Assembly: GCF_002896855.1 (NCBI RefSeq)
Contig: NZ_CP021850.1
Coordinates: forward strand, 3,807,665-3,871,664
DNA from: Clostridium thermosuccinogenes
GTDB taxonomy: Bacteria > Bacillota > Clostridia > Acetivibrionales > DSM-5807
Reading direction: 5' to 3'
DNA: 64,000 nt
In this document: positions 17,613-26,816 of the stretch, in pieces
Layout of the letters: each line of letters begins with the position of its first letter
Position numbering within the stretch: position 1 is the stretch's first letter
Notes under the pieces: generated by a model
What the model saw: the letters and a program-made list of their open reading frames with translations, nothing else
What the model was told of the DNA's origin: nothing
Database searches by the model: none
Position numbers and translations under genes: made by a program

Positions 17613-18338
17613 TCACGAAACCACTTTTTTAAGTGTCTCCCCTATCCTGTCTTTGATGAGAATATCCGCCTGACTGTCATATGGGGTGGGAGACTTATTT
17701 ATCAGAACCAGATGCTTTCCTCTAAAATACTGCACCAATCCGGCTGCCGGATAAACCGTGAGGGACGTACCTCCCACTATCAGCACTTCAGCCTTGGTAA
17801 TATATTCTGCCGATTTTTCCAAAACATAGGAATTTAGAGATTCTTCATACAGAACTACATCGGGCTTGATTATTCCGTTGCACCCGGTGCACCGGGGAAT
17901 TCCTTTGCTGCTGACGACAGCCTCTACCGGATAGAACTTTCCACAGGACATGCAGTAATTTCTATGGACAGAACCGTGCAGCTCCAATACCTCTTTGCTG
18001 CCTGCCATCTGATGAAGGCCATCTATGTTCTGTGTGATCACAGCCTTCAGCTTCCCCCTTTGCTCCAGCTTTGCCAAGGCAATATGGGCATCATTGGGCT
18101 TTGCATCCAGATAAATCATCTTGCTCCTGTAAAAGTCGTAAAACTCCCCGGTATGGCTTACAAAAAAACTGTGGGACAATATCTCCTCCGGGCGATACCG
18201 GCTTTTGGTCTTTTCATTATAAAGCCCATCGGCACTCCTGAAATCGGGAATATTGCTTTCGGTAGATACCCCTGCTCCTCCGAAGAACACTATATTGTCC
18301 GAACTATCTATTACTTGCTTTAGCTTATCCAAACTCAT
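17613..18338 (-). CDS. Sir2 family NAD-dependent protein deacylase
   Basis: This 241-residue sirtuin removes acyl groups from lysines using NAD+. The Rossmann-fold motif is GAGVSTESNIPDFRS (about 21-35) and the catalytic segment is TQNIDGLHQMAGSKEVLELHGS with the general-base His. A zinc site of two CxxC pairs follows (CMSCGKFYP and CTGCNG). The motif GGTSLTVYPAA binds the NAD ribose. Length matches bacterial CobB-type enzymes. It stands alone, convergent with nrdG. Its relation to neighbours is not evident. Confidence 0.93.
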   Translation of the reverse strand: MSLDKLKQVIDSSDNIVFFGGAGVSTESNIPDFRSADGLYNEKTKSRYRPEEILSHSFFVSHTGEFYDFYRSKMIYLDAKPNDAHIALAKLEQRGKLKAVITQNIDGLHQMAGSKEVLELHGSVHRNYCMSCGKFYPVEAVVSSKGIPRCTGCNGIIKPDVVLYEESLNSYVLEKSAEYITKAEVLIVGGTSLTVYPAAGLVQYFRGKHLVLINKSPTPYDSQADILIKDRIGETLKKVVS

Positions 18339-18423
18339 GAACTCATCACCTCGTCATTTTTTATTATACTACTTCATGACAAGGAAATGCTCATGCATTC
18401 TATTTTTTTACAAAAAATTTCCC

Positions 18424-18458
18424 AAAAAATAATCTCCCCCTTGCATAAGGGGGAGATT
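18424..18458 (-). terminator. terminator of the polyamine operon
   Basis: On the minus strand a 12-bp perfect stem AATCTCCCCCTT / AAGGGGGAGATT with a 4-base loop is followed by ATTTTTT. It ends the unit formed by the carboxynorspermidine genes. Confidence 0.93.
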
Positions 18459-18503
18459 TCCAAACTCATTGTATTATCTTGCAACAGCGCCCATTGCAAT
18501 ATC

Positions 18504-19643
18504 TTACGACAGCCGGTTTTTGAAATCCTCATAGCCGAACCTTCTTATAACCTTAATCCCTTCCTTTTCGCTGTTAAGAACTATTGAAGGCAGATTAACG
18601 CCATTGAAGGTGTTATTCTTAACCATGGTGTAATGAGCCATATCGCAGAATACCAGCCTATCTCCGGGCTTCAAAGGCTCCTTGAAGGAGTAGTCGCCGA
18701 TCACGTCCCCGGCAAGGCATGTAAGCCCTCCGAGCCTGTAAGTGTACGGGTATTCGCCTGGCTGACCTGCATCAATAATATTGGGTCTGTACGGCATTTC
18801 CAGGACGTCGGGCATGTGGCATGCCGCTGAAGTATCCAGAATGGCAATTTTCATTCCGTTCTCCATTATATCAAGAACCTTTGCCACGAGGAATCCGGTG
18901 TTCAATGCCACTGCTTCCCCTGGCTCCAGATAAACATCCACCCCGTACTTATCCCTGAAGTACATGATGCAGCGGACAAGGGTTTCGATATCATAACCCG
19001 GACGGGTGATATGATGCCCACCGCCGAAATTGATCCATTTCATGTTCTTAATATATTTTCCGAACTTCTCATCCACTACTTTTATAGTACGCTCGAGGGT
19101 ATCCGATCCCTGTTCGCACATCGTATGAAAATGCAGCCCGTCGATGCCGTCCAGCTCATCAGGCCGGAAATTTGCCAAAGTGACTCCCAGCCTGGAATTT
19201 TCATAACAGGGATTATATATGGGAGTTTCAATTTCCGAATACTCAGGATTTATCCGGATTCCGCATTCAATTTTCTTTTGTTTGTAATTCTTCACCCTGT
19301 CCTTATACTTGTTCCATTGGTTGAAGGAATTAAAAACAATATGGTCGCAGTATCTCAGGATTTCATCAAATTCCTCCTCGATATAGGCCGGTGAAAAGAT
19401 ATGGACTTCCTTTCCCATCTCCTCATAACCGAGCCTTGCCTCAAACAGCGAGCTGGCAGTTATACCTTTCAGGTATTTACCTATCAGCGGAAATACGGAG
19501 AACATGGAAAATCCCTTTTCTGCAAGCAGAATCTTGCATCCCGTGCGTTCCTGCACGGAATTCAATATCTCCAGATTTTTCCTAAGCAATTCTTCATCGA
19601 CTATATAGCAAGGTGTTGGTAAGCTTTTAAAATCTATCTTCAT
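18504..19643 (-). CDS. nspC: carboxynorspermidine (carboxyspermidine) decarboxylase
   Basis: This 379-residue PLP enzyme of the alanine racemase-like fold decarboxylates carboxynorspermidine or carboxyspermidine, the last step of the aspartate-semialdehyde-dependent polyamine route. The N-terminal barrel carries the PLP lysine in LLAEKGFSMF (near residue 45). The phosphate-binding segment is NFGGGHHITRPGYD, and the C-terminal active-site segment is DTSAACHMPDVLEMPYRP. The ATG at 19643 is chosen over an upstream TTG because TGAGGT lies six bases before it. The start is eight bases past the stop of the dehydrogenase gene, so both are one operon, closed by a strong terminator. Confidence 0.93.
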   Translation of the reverse strand: MKIDFKSLPTPCYIVDEELLRKNLEILNSVQERTGCKILLAEKGFSMFSVFPLIGKYLKGITASSLFEARLGYEEMGKEVHIFSPAYIEEEFDEILRYCDHIVFNSFNQWNKYKDRVKNYKQKKIECGIRINPEYSEIETPIYNPCYENSRLGVTLANFRPDELDGIDGLHFHTMCEQGSDTLERTIKVVDEKFGKYIKNMKWINFGGGHHITRPGYDIETLVRCIMYFRDKYGVDVYLEPGEAVALNTGFLVAKVLDIMENGMKIAILDTSAACHMPDVLEMPYRPNIIDAGQPGEYPYTYRLGGLTCLAGDVIGDYSFKEPLKPGDRLVFCDMAHYTMVKNNTFNGVNLPSIVLNSEKEGIKVIRRFGYEDFKNRLS

Positions 19644-19651
19644 ATCATACC

Positions 19652-20854
19652 TCAATCCAACAGAGCCGGTGAAAAATCTTCATGCCATGGAAGTCCGTAC
19701 TTGTTCAGCGCTTCCATGAATGGATCCGGATCAAACTCTTCGACATTGTAAACTCCGGGCTTCTTCCAGATACCTTTTAGCATCATCATGGCACCTATCA
19801 TGGCCGGAACTCCCGTAGTGTAGGAAATTGCCTGGGATCCTACTTCCCTGTAGCATTCTTCATGATCACATACATTGTAAACATAATAAGTCCTCGGCTT
19901 TCCGTCCTTTACTCCCTGTATGATGCAGCCTATATTCGTCTTTCCCTTTGTCCTGGCTCCCAAGGTAGCCGGGTCCGGAAGCACGGCCTTCAGGAACTGC
20001 AAGGGTATTATCTCATGCCCTTCATAATTTATCGGCTCAATAGAAGTCATTCCGACATTCTGGAGCACTTTCAGATGGGTGAGATAATTGTCCGAAAACG
20101 TCATCCAGAACCTTATTCTTTTCAATCCTTTAATATTCTTAGCCAGCGATTCCAGCTCCTCATGATACATCAGGTAAATGTTCTTCGGGCCTATCTGAGG
20201 AAGATCGTAAACTTTTTTCACAGAAAGAGGATCTGTCTCTACCCATTCCCCATTCTCATAGTACCTTCCCTTTGCCGTCACTTCACGGATGTTTATTTCA
20301 GGGTTGAAATTCGTTGCAAAGGGATAACCATGATCTCCGGCATTGGCATCGACAATATCAATGGTATGGATTTCATCGAAATAGTGCTTTTGAGCATATG
20401 CTACAAAAACTCCGGTAACTCCCGGGTCAAATCCGCATCCGAGCAATGCCATTATGCCAGCCTTTTCATATTTTTCCTTGTATGCCCACTGCCACTTGTA
20501 TTCAAACTTAGCCGTATCCGGTGGCTCATAATTGGCAGTATCAAGGTAATCAACCCCGGTGGCAAGGCATGCGTCCATTATGGACAAGTCCTGATAAGGA
20601 AGGGCGACATTAATCACAATATCCGGCTTAAAATCATTAATGAGTTTGATAACCTCATCAGTTTTATCAGCATCCACCTGGGCGGTACGGATTTTAGTGC
20701 TGGTTTTTCCGGTCAATTTATCTTTTAAAGCATCGCACTTCGATAAAGTCCTGCTGGCTATGCAGATTTCTTCAAAAACATCTGGGTTCTGGCAGCATTT
20801 ATGAACAACAACACTTGCAACGCCGCCAGCACCAATAATCAAAGCTTTTCCCAT
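19652..20854 (-). CDS. carboxynorspermidine (carboxyspermidine) dehydrogenase, saccharopine dehydrogenase family
   Basis: This 400-residue protein joins aspartate semialdehyde to a diamine (putrescine or 1,3-diaminopropane) with NADPH, the step before the decarboxylase. The Rossmann motif is GKALIIGAGGVASVVVHKC at residues 2-20, and the family segment GCGFDPGVTGVFVAYAQKH is near residue 130. The start is the ATG at 20854 with GGGGGT six bases upstream; the open frame extends 43 codons further but that part is hydrophobic and falls in the promoter. Pairing with the decarboxylase identifies the function within the saccharopine dehydrogenase family. The diamine used cannot be read from sequence. 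Confidence 0.9.
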   Translation of the reverse strand: MGKALIIGAGGVASVVVHKCCQNPDVFEEICIASRTLSKCDALKDKLTGKTSTKIRTAQVDADKTDEVIKLINDFKPDIVINVALPYQDLSIMDACLATGVDYLDTANYEPPDTAKFEYKWQWAYKEKYEKAGIMALLGCGFDPGVTGVFVAYAQKHYFDEIHTIDIVDANAGDHGYPFATNFNPEINIREVTAKGRYYENGEWVETDPLSVKKVYDLPQIGPKNIYLMYHEELESLAKNIKGLKRIRFWMTFSDNYLTHLKVLQNVGMTSIEPINYEGHEIIPLQFLKAVLPDPATLGARTKGKTNIGCIIQGVKDGKPRTYYVYNVCDHEECYREVGSQAISYTTGVPAMIGAMMMLKGIWKKPGVYNVEEFDPDPFMEALNKYGLPWHEDFSPALLD

Positions 20855-20903
20855 ATCAATACCCCCAATTCCTTCGTAAATTATTGATAATTCAATAAGG
20901 ATG

Positions 20904-20932
20904 ATTATACAAAAATTACCCCAAATAATCAA
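20904..20932 (-). promoter_or_regulatory. promoter of the polyamine operon
   Basis: On the minus strand TTGATT (20932-20927) and TATAAT (20909-20904) are 17 bases apart, about 50 bases before the dehydrogenase start. Hexamers and spacing fit a housekeeping sigma-A promoter. Confidence 0.7.
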
Positions 20933-21083
20933 GAAAATCGGTAAATAACATAAAATCAATTGTTTTATGCAAATTATACGCATAAATTATTAAAAATACT
21001 ATGCATGCTTTGGCGTTATATAGTATACTCTTTTATAGATTGCTGCTTAGATCTGCAAATTATACATAAGTGAGGAATGCGAC

Positions 21084-21704
21084 ATGGAAAACTGGATTAC
21101 AAATTTTATGGAACGCTTTGGTTATATAGGCACCTTTCTCATGATTTTGATTGAGAATGTTTTTCCGCCCATACCTTCAGAAGTAATTCTTACCTTCGGG
21201 GGATTCATGACTACAAACACAAGCATGAATATTCCCGGTGTGATCTTATTCGCCACCGCCGGTTCTGTCTTAGGAGCAATTCTTCTTTATGGAATAGGAA
21301 GATTGGTCAATGTAAAACGCCTGGAAAAGATAATTGAACGGTGGGGCTATATCCTCCGGCTTAAGGTGGAAGATATAGAAAAAGCCAACGCCTGGTTCAA
21401 CCGCCATGGCAATGGGGCTGTTTTCATCTGCAGAATGGTGCCTCTGATGCGAAGCCTTATCTCCATCCCTGCCGGCATGTCCGGAATGAATTTCAGCATT
21501 TTTTTGATTTATACCCTGGTGGGAACTTTGATTTGGAACACTGTGCTGGTGGTTGCCGGTTCAATCCTTGGAGAATCCTGGGGAAAGATCGTGGAATTTA
21601 TGGATGTCTATTCCAACATAACGTATGTAATCCTGGGGCTGGCTGGAATAGCTGTAGTGGCCTTGTGGATTGTCAAGAAAAAGCCCTTTAGGAAGGAAAG
21701 CTGA
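21084..21704 (+). CDS. DedA family membrane protein
   Basis: This 206-residue integral membrane protein belongs to the DedA/SNARE-associated (VTT domain) family. It has the conserved opening LIENVFPPIPSEVILTFGGF near residues 21-40 and the motif FICRMVPLMRSLISIPAGM, whose Arg residues are needed in characterised members. About four to five hydrophobic helices are visible. DedA proteins flip lipids such as undecaprenyl phosphate or phospholipids. GTGAGGAA lies before the ATG. It is a single-gene unit with a terminator downstream. Confidence 0.88.
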   Translation: MENWITNFMERFGYIGTFLMILIENVFPPIPSEVILTFGGFMTTNTSMNIPGVILFATAGSVLGAILLYGIGRLVNVKRLEKIIERWGYILRLKVEDIEKANAWFNRHGNGAVFICRMVPLMRSLISIPAGMSGMNFSIFLIYTLVGTLIWNTVLVVAGSILGESWGKIVEFMDVYSNITYVILGLAGIAVVALWIVKKKPFRKES

Positions 21705-21738
21705 GGAAGTTCAGAAAATTTATATTGCAAATACTTAC

Positions 21739-21772
21739 AAAACAGGTACTGTCTTTGCAGTGCCTGTTTTTT
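21739..21772 (+). terminator. terminator of the DedA gene
   Basis: The stem AACAGGTACTG / CAGTGCCTGTT with a T-G pair and a six-base loop is followed by TTTTTT. It lies 35 bases past the DedA stop codon. Confidence 0.85.
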
Positions 21773-21945
21773 CATGCCCTCATCTGTCTTTTTGAAATAC
21801 CGTCCTGGATATTTTTTATAATAAAAGCAGAGAATATATTATGAATGGAAACGGTAAAGACTATGCTACCGCCAGATTTATGACCATAAAAACGGTGCAA
21901 AGCCTTTACCCCGCATAACATTTTTATATACATGGAGGAACTAGC

Positions 21946-23511
21946 ATGAACTTAAAGGAAAAGCACTTTTTGAACAAACCGCCCCGGTCCTACTGGATGG
22001 CTTCAACAGAGAGCCAGGATTATCCGGCGCTGGACAGAGATATAAACGTGGATGTCCTGATAGTTGGAGGAGGATTAACGGGCATAACCTGCGCATATTT
22101 TCTGCAAAAAGAAGGCATGAGAGTTGCCATTCTCGAAGCCGACCGCATTGCCCAGGGCACTACAGGACATACCACCGCGAAGATTACTTCCCAGCATGAT
22201 ATCATCTACAGCAAAATTAAAAATCAGCTGGGGGACGAGCTGGCAAAGCAGTACGCCGACGCCAATGAGACTGCCATCCGGGAGATAAAAAAGCTCATTG
22301 ATGATAACAAGATAGATTGCGAATATATCCCGCAGTCGGCATTCATATACACCCAGCAGGATGAGTACGTGCAAAAGATTGAAGATGAGACGGAAGCCGC
22401 CTCAAGCCTCGGGATAAAAGCATCCTATGAAGACAACATACCTTTGCCCATACCCGTCAAAGCAGCGGTGCGTTTCCATGACCAGGCCCAGTTCCACCCT
22501 TTGAAGTATGTACGGAGCCTGGCGGACATCATCCATAAAAACGGAGTGGCTATTTTTGAGCAAAGCCGGGCAGTGGCTTTGGATGAAGGCAGCAATTATA
22601 CCATAACGACCGATCAGGGAAATAAGGTGGTTGCCAAAAAAGTTATAATAGCTTCCCATTATCCCTTCTATAACAAACATGGAATGTATTTTGCAAGGAT
22701 TTATCCTGAAAGGTCTTATGTGCTTGCCATCAAGGCAAAAGAAAAATATCCCGGCGGAATGTATATAAATGCAGAAGATCCGGCCCGATCCCTCCGGCAT
22801 CAGAGCTCGGGAGAAGGCGAACTCGTGCTGGTGGGAGGAGAGCACCATAAAACCGGGCAAAGCAAAGATACCGTAAAGCATTATGAAGCTTTGCTGGGCT
22901 TCGCCAAAGATGTGTTTACAGTGGAAGACATCCCCTACCGCTGGTCCACCCAGGACTGCATGACCCTTGACGGATTGCCCTATGTAGGTCACTATGCTTC
23001 CGACACCCCCAACCTGTATATTGCCACCGGTTTTGGAAAATGGGGCATGACCAACAGCATGGCTTCCGCAATGATTCTGAGGGATTTAATCGTCAAAGGA
23101 GAAAGCCCATGGCAGGATGTGTATAATCCTTCCCGCAAAACTATAGCAGCCTCAGCCAAAAATTTCGTGGTGGAAAACCTTAATGTGGCCGAGAAGCTCA
23201 TTGAAGGAAAGCTTTCCACTCCCCCCGAGGATGTGGAAATTAAGCCCGGAGAGGCAAAAACAATACTGATTGACGGTGAAAGAACCGGAGCATACAGGGA
23301 TGAACAGGGCACTCTCCACCTGGTGAACACAACCTGCACGCATATGGGGTGTGAACTCAACTGGAACTCAGCTGAAAAAACCTGGGACTGTCCCTGCCAC
23401 GGTTCAAGATTTTCGTACGAAGGGGATATAATTGAAGGCCCGGCGGTTAAAAAGCTTAGTAAAAACAATAATGTAAATACCATCGGGAAATTGTTCACGG
23501 AAGATTTTTAA
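21946..23511 (+). CDS. FAD-dependent oxidoreductase with C-terminal Rieske domain
   Basis: This 521-residue protein fuses a DAO-type FAD oxidoreductase (1 to about 400) to a Rieske [2Fe-2S] domain (about 430-521). The FAD-binding motif is VDVLIVGGGLTGITCAYFL near residues 31-49, and the C-terminal FAD contact is YIATGFGKWGMTNSM. The iron-sulfur ligands are in CTHMGC near 464 and CPCHGSRF near 483, the usual C-x-H and C-x-x-H pairs. The substrate is unknown. GGAGG precedes the ATG. It stands alone between terminators or gaps and gives no pathway clue. Confidence 0.88.
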   Translation: MNLKEKHFLNKPPRSYWMASTESQDYPALDRDINVDVLIVGGGLTGITCAYFLQKEGMRVAILEADRIAQGTTGHTTAKITSQHDIIYSKIKNQLGDELAKQYADANETAIREIKKLIDDNKIDCEYIPQSAFIYTQQDEYVQKIEDETEAASSLGIKASYEDNIPLPIPVKAAVRFHDQAQFHPLKYVRSLADIIHKNGVAIFEQSRAVALDEGSNYTITTDQGNKVVAKKVIIASHYPFYNKHGMYFARIYPERSYVLAIKAKEKYPGGMYINAEDPARSLRHQSSGEGELVLVGGEHHKTGQSKDTVKHYEALLGFAKDVFTVEDIPYRWSTQDCMTLDGLPYVGHYASDTPNLYIATGFGKWGMTNSMASAMILRDLIVKGESPWQDVYNPSRKTIAASAKNFVVENLNVAEKLIEGKLSTPPEDVEIKPGEAKTILIDGERTGAYRDEQGTLHLVNTTCTHMGCELNWNSAEKTWDCPCHGSRFSYEGDIIEGPAVKKLSKNNNVNTIGKLFTEDF

Positions 23512-23694
23512 ATAGTTCATATGAAGCCTATTCGACAATAAAGAATTTATTTACCTAAATAACTGCGTTGATTATTTTAGAAATAAAAAGTATAATCTTT
23601 ATAATGATATAATGATGAGATTGCCATCGGCAGACGAACTGGTGTGGTATTTATGCCACCCATTGATAAATTCTTTGTGAGGAATAGGCTGGAC

Positions 23695-24312
23695 ATGGAG
23701 AAAATAGAGATAATCAAAACATATTATGAATCAAACATGGGAAAAGGTTTGCCTGAGTATGGCATACTTGGGTGGGAAAGTGCAGAGGCTCAGCGTTTGA
23801 GGTTTGAAGCGCTGGTATCTTCCGTAAACCTGCAGGGGAAAAGATTGCTGGATGTCGGCTGCGGCACAGGCAATCTTTACGAATATATCAGAGAAAAGGG
23901 CATCAATATCGAATATACGGGAGTCGACTTGCTCCAGAGCATGATCGATATCGCCAAAAGCAAAAAACTGGATGCGGAATTTCAGTGCGTGGATATATTC
24001 AAAAACAACCCCTTTGAGGAAAATTCTTTTGATATCGTATATTCCTCAGGGATTTTCAACCTGAATCTGGGTAACAATAAGGAATTTTTGACAAAAGCGA
24101 TACGGCTGTTCGTCAGTCTTGCAAAGGAGACGGTGGCTTTCAATCTGCTGGATATCGCCTCTCCGGACAGGGAAGACCCGTACTTTTATTTTGACCCCGA
24201 TGAAGTGCCGAAAATAATAGAAAAGGCTACGGACAAAATCGCCAAAATCAACATCGTAAAACAGTATCTCCAAAATGATTTTACGGTGATATGCCATAAA
24301 AATCCGAAATGA
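23695..24312 (+). CDS. class I SAM-dependent methyltransferase
   Basis: This roughly 205-residue protein has the Rossmann-like methyltransferase fold. Motif I is LLDVGCGTGNLYEYI, the acidic end of strand 2 is YTGVDLLQSMI, and the motif IV region is FDIVYSSGIFNL. The substrate is not deducible. The start is uncertain: I used the ATG at 23695, preceded by GAGGAAT at about 12 bases, while the open frame reaches back to 23644. It converges with the AraC-type gene downstream. Confidence 0.78.
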   Translation: MEKIEIIKTYYESNMGKGLPEYGILGWESAEAQRLRFEALVSSVNLQGKRLLDVGCGTGNLYEYIREKGINIEYTGVDLLQSMIDIAKSKKLDAEFQCVDIFKNNPFEENSFDIVYSSGIFNLNLGNNKEFLTKAIRLFVSLAKETVAFNLLDIASPDREDPYFYFDPDEVPKIIEKATDKIAKINIVKQYLQNDFTVICHKNPK

Positions 24313-24559
24313 GCTTATAACCTTATTTGGGACCATGACTGCCCGGCCTGTTGCGACATGCTCCTTTCATAGGATGAACAGCTTTTTATTTGACTGCCAT
24401 AAAGAAAAAATATGAATATGGGTTATTTACCCTGCGGAACTATACTATTAGGGATAAATCCTGATTATTAGGTATAGATACTGCTAATAAGAATCGTTGA
24501 TTATGCAGAAAGGAGCTGCAATCCTTCATTCAATTAGCTGGAACCAGGCCTGTTTTATA

Positions 24560-25396
24560 TCAGGTTTTCCATGCCGTGTTCTGCTGTCTGAATACAGCCG
24601 GGCTCACAAACACATATCTTTTAAAAAGCTTGAAGAAATGGGATTCATTTTCGAAACCGCATTCATACTGGATTTCCTTGATGCTTTTTTCTGTTTCAAC
24701 AAGCAGCCTCTTGGCTTTATTAACTTTGCACCTATTGACATAATTAATCGGTGACTCCCCCAGTATCTTCTTGAAAGTTCTACAGAAGAAATACCGGCTT
24801 AGTCCGGACATTTCTGCAAGTTCATCCAAATTGAAATTTTGATGCACATTCCTGTCTATATATTCTTTTACCGACAGAATTTTGTTATGGTTCTGGCGTA
24901 ATGACCTTCCAAGCATTTCAAAACGGCTCTTCGACATCCACTGCCTATACATATAAAGCAATATTTGCATCAGATATGTCCTTATAATAAATTCCCCGAT
25001 ATCCCGCTGGCATATATATTCATTATATAATTGGAAAAAAAGGTCTTCTATATAGTTATGGCTGTCAATATTCATGACTGCTGGGAATTCAATCCTTTGC
25101 CCGTTCTTCATGCCAGCATCGTCCCTGTGCATTTTAAACACAACATAATAGCAATGATAGGGGGAAATGCCTTCAACAACCATACCCGGTTTTCTAAAAA
25201 ACAAACTCCCCTTTTTGGCAGGAATCTTCTGCCCATCCGTAACAATATAGCCTTCACCCCAGGTTATATAGTCCAACTCGTAATTCATGACGGTCCTTTT
25301 TCCCATGCTTGCTCCAGGCGGAGGGCAGTTCAATTCATTGACATTCGCAACAGATATCAAGCAAGGTTCTACAGTATTTAAGCCTGTAAAATTCAT
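24560..25396 (-). CDS. AraC family transcriptional regulator (soluble)
   Basis: This 278-residue regulator has an N-terminal cupin-like sensor domain (with PAKKGSLFFRKPGM) and a C-terminal AraC-type double helix-turn-helix. The second half reads NFNLDELAEMSGLSRYFFCR and then the signature IKEIQYECGFENESHFFKLF. Proteins of this type sense sugars. The ATG at 25396 follows AAGGGATG; an upstream in-frame ATG at 25450 lacks a site. It is divergent from the adjacent uroporphyrinogen-decarboxylase-fold gene and is probably its regulator, perhaps controlling the island at 25-43 kb. Confidence 0.85.
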   Translation of the reverse strand: MNFTGLNTVEPCLISVANVNELNCPPPGASMGKRTVMNYELDYITWGEGYIVTDGQKIPAKKGSLFFRKPGMVVEGISPYHCYYVVFKMHRDDAGMKNGQRIEFPAVMNIDSHNYIEDLFFQLYNEYICQRDIGEFIIRTYLMQILLYMYRQWMSKSRFEMLGRSLRQNHNKILSVKEYIDRNVHQNFNLDELAEMSGLSRYFFCRTFKKILGESPINYVNRCKVNKAKRLLVETEKSIKEIQYECGFENESHFFKLFKRYVFVSPAVFRQQNTAWKT

Positions 25397-25568
25397 AATA
25401 CAACATCCCTTCGAATAATCCAATACTTTAATTGTATTTATTTTGAGCAATATAGTAAAGTAAAAAACAATATCATCTATTATCTGTTTTAAACAAAAAA
25501 GATATAATAGAGCTATGCAAACGATGTCTTAAGAATGCAATCTTAAATTTGAATCGGGAGTTGATTTT

Positions 25569-26621
25569 GTGAGTTATGAAGCATTGACCAGAGAACAGAT
25601 GATATCTGTTATTGAAGGAAAGGGCTGTGCCAGCAGGATACCGATGATATACCATTTTTGGACGCATGCGGACACGTTCGGTGAAAGAAAACAGGAAGCA
25701 GCTCTTTTGCTGGACGAATATCCCAACGATGCTCTGACCATCCCCTTTAATATGCCAGCAGTGTTCGATGCCCCGGAAGATGATCCGGAATACAGATGGG
25801 TTAATTTTTCAGACCCATATAAAGACCAAAATGTGGCCCTCGATGCCAAAACAGCCATTACCGACTGGTCACTTCTGGATGGAGTAATGGAAAACTTTCC
25901 AAATCCTTATTATCCCGGATTATTTCCTCACAATCCTGCGGAAAATGGCAAATACAGGCTTGGCACCTTCTGGTATTTCTATTTTGAACGGCTCTGGTCC
26001 CTCCGCGGCATGACCAACTCCTTGATGGACTTTTATACAGACCCGGAAAGCGTACACAGGCTTTTCAGAGGATTTACCGATTTTTACAAGGTTGTGCTGG
26101 AGCGCTCAAAAAAGGAATTAAATCTGGACGGCATATTAACAAGCGACGATATAGGCACCCAGACAGGCCCCTTCTTTTCTCTTGCTATTTTTAGAGAGTT
26201 CTTCAAACCATATTACAAAGAAATAATCGATAAAGCCCATTCCCTCGGCATGCATTTCTGGCTGCATGCCTGCGGAAATATAGAGCTTTTCCTGCCGGAC
26301 CTTATAGAGTTAGGCATTGATGTTATCCATCCCATCCAGAAATACACCATGGATGAAAAGAAAATAGCGGAAAAGTACGGCAAAGACATATGCATATGGG
26401 CAGGCTTTGATGTCCAGCAAACAATACCTTATGGAACACCCGATGAAGTAAGGAAAGAAGTAAGATTCATGATTGATACCTATTTCCGTCCCGATGGCAG
26501 ATTAATGCTTACCGCCGGCAACGGCATCACAAGCGACTGCAAGGTTGAAAGCCTTGAAGCCCTTTTGGATGAAACCTACCATTATGGAATTGAAAAGGTA
26601 AGGGATGCAAAACTGCTGTAG
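25569..26621 (+). CDS. uroporphyrinogen decarboxylase family protein (URO-D fold), copy 1
   Basis: This 350-residue protein has the (beta/alpha)8 URO-D fold that is shared by the heme enzyme HemE and by corrinoid methyltransferases such as MtaA and CmuA. The segment GMHFWLHACGNIELFLPDL near residue 225 carries the His and Cys found in zinc-dependent methyltransferase members, which suggests methyl transfer rather than heme synthesis. The start is GTG with GGGAG eight bases upstream. No heme genes and no corrinoid protein are nearby; it is divergent from an AraC regulator and beside a GH31 glycosidase. The natural substrate is unknown. Confidence 0.8.
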   Translation: MSYEALTREQMISVIEGKGCASRIPMIYHFWTHADTFGERKQEAALLLDEYPNDALTIPFNMPAVFDAPEDDPEYRWVNFSDPYKDQNVALDAKTAITDWSLLDGVMENFPNPYYPGLFPHNPAENGKYRLGTFWYFYFERLWSLRGMTNSLMDFYTDPESVHRLFRGFTDFYKVVLERSKKELNLDGILTSDDIGTQTGPFFSLAIFREFFKPYYKEIIDKAHSLGMHFWLHACGNIELFLPDLIELGIDVIHPIQKYTMDEKKIAEKYGKDICIWAGFDVQQTIPYGTPDEVRKEVRFMIDTYFRPDGRLMLTAGNGITSDCKVESLEALLDETYHYGIEKVRDAKLL

Positions 26622-26678
26622 CAGCTTGACTTACACAAAACAGCATTAGCCGCCTTTTTGCCTATTAAAGACCGGTTT

Positions 26679-26747
26679 GAATCCATCTAATTAATCAAGT
26701 GATTATTGCCCCTGTAGGATTTAAATCACTTATTATTAGATGGATTC
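26679..26747. other. long inverted repeat between convergent genes
   Basis: Arms GAATCCATCTAAT-(T)-AAT-AAGTGAT and its near complement ATCACTTATTATTAGATGGATTC form a stem of about 22 pairs. There is no T run on either strand. Its place between the convergent URO-D-fold and GH31 genes suggests a bidirectional transcript end. Confidence 0.6.
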
Positions 26748-26816
26748 ATTCCTTAAAAAGCCGGACAGTCCTTAAGTTCAACGTTATCCCACATTTATGG
26801 AAGCCTCGGCATTATT

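Noticed and set aside
25569-26621. Assignment of the URO-D-fold protein as heme-pathway HemE
   Set aside because: The N-terminal Arg-rich substrate motif of HemE is not seen, other heme genes are absent, and a His-x-Cys metal pair typical of methyltransferase relatives is present.
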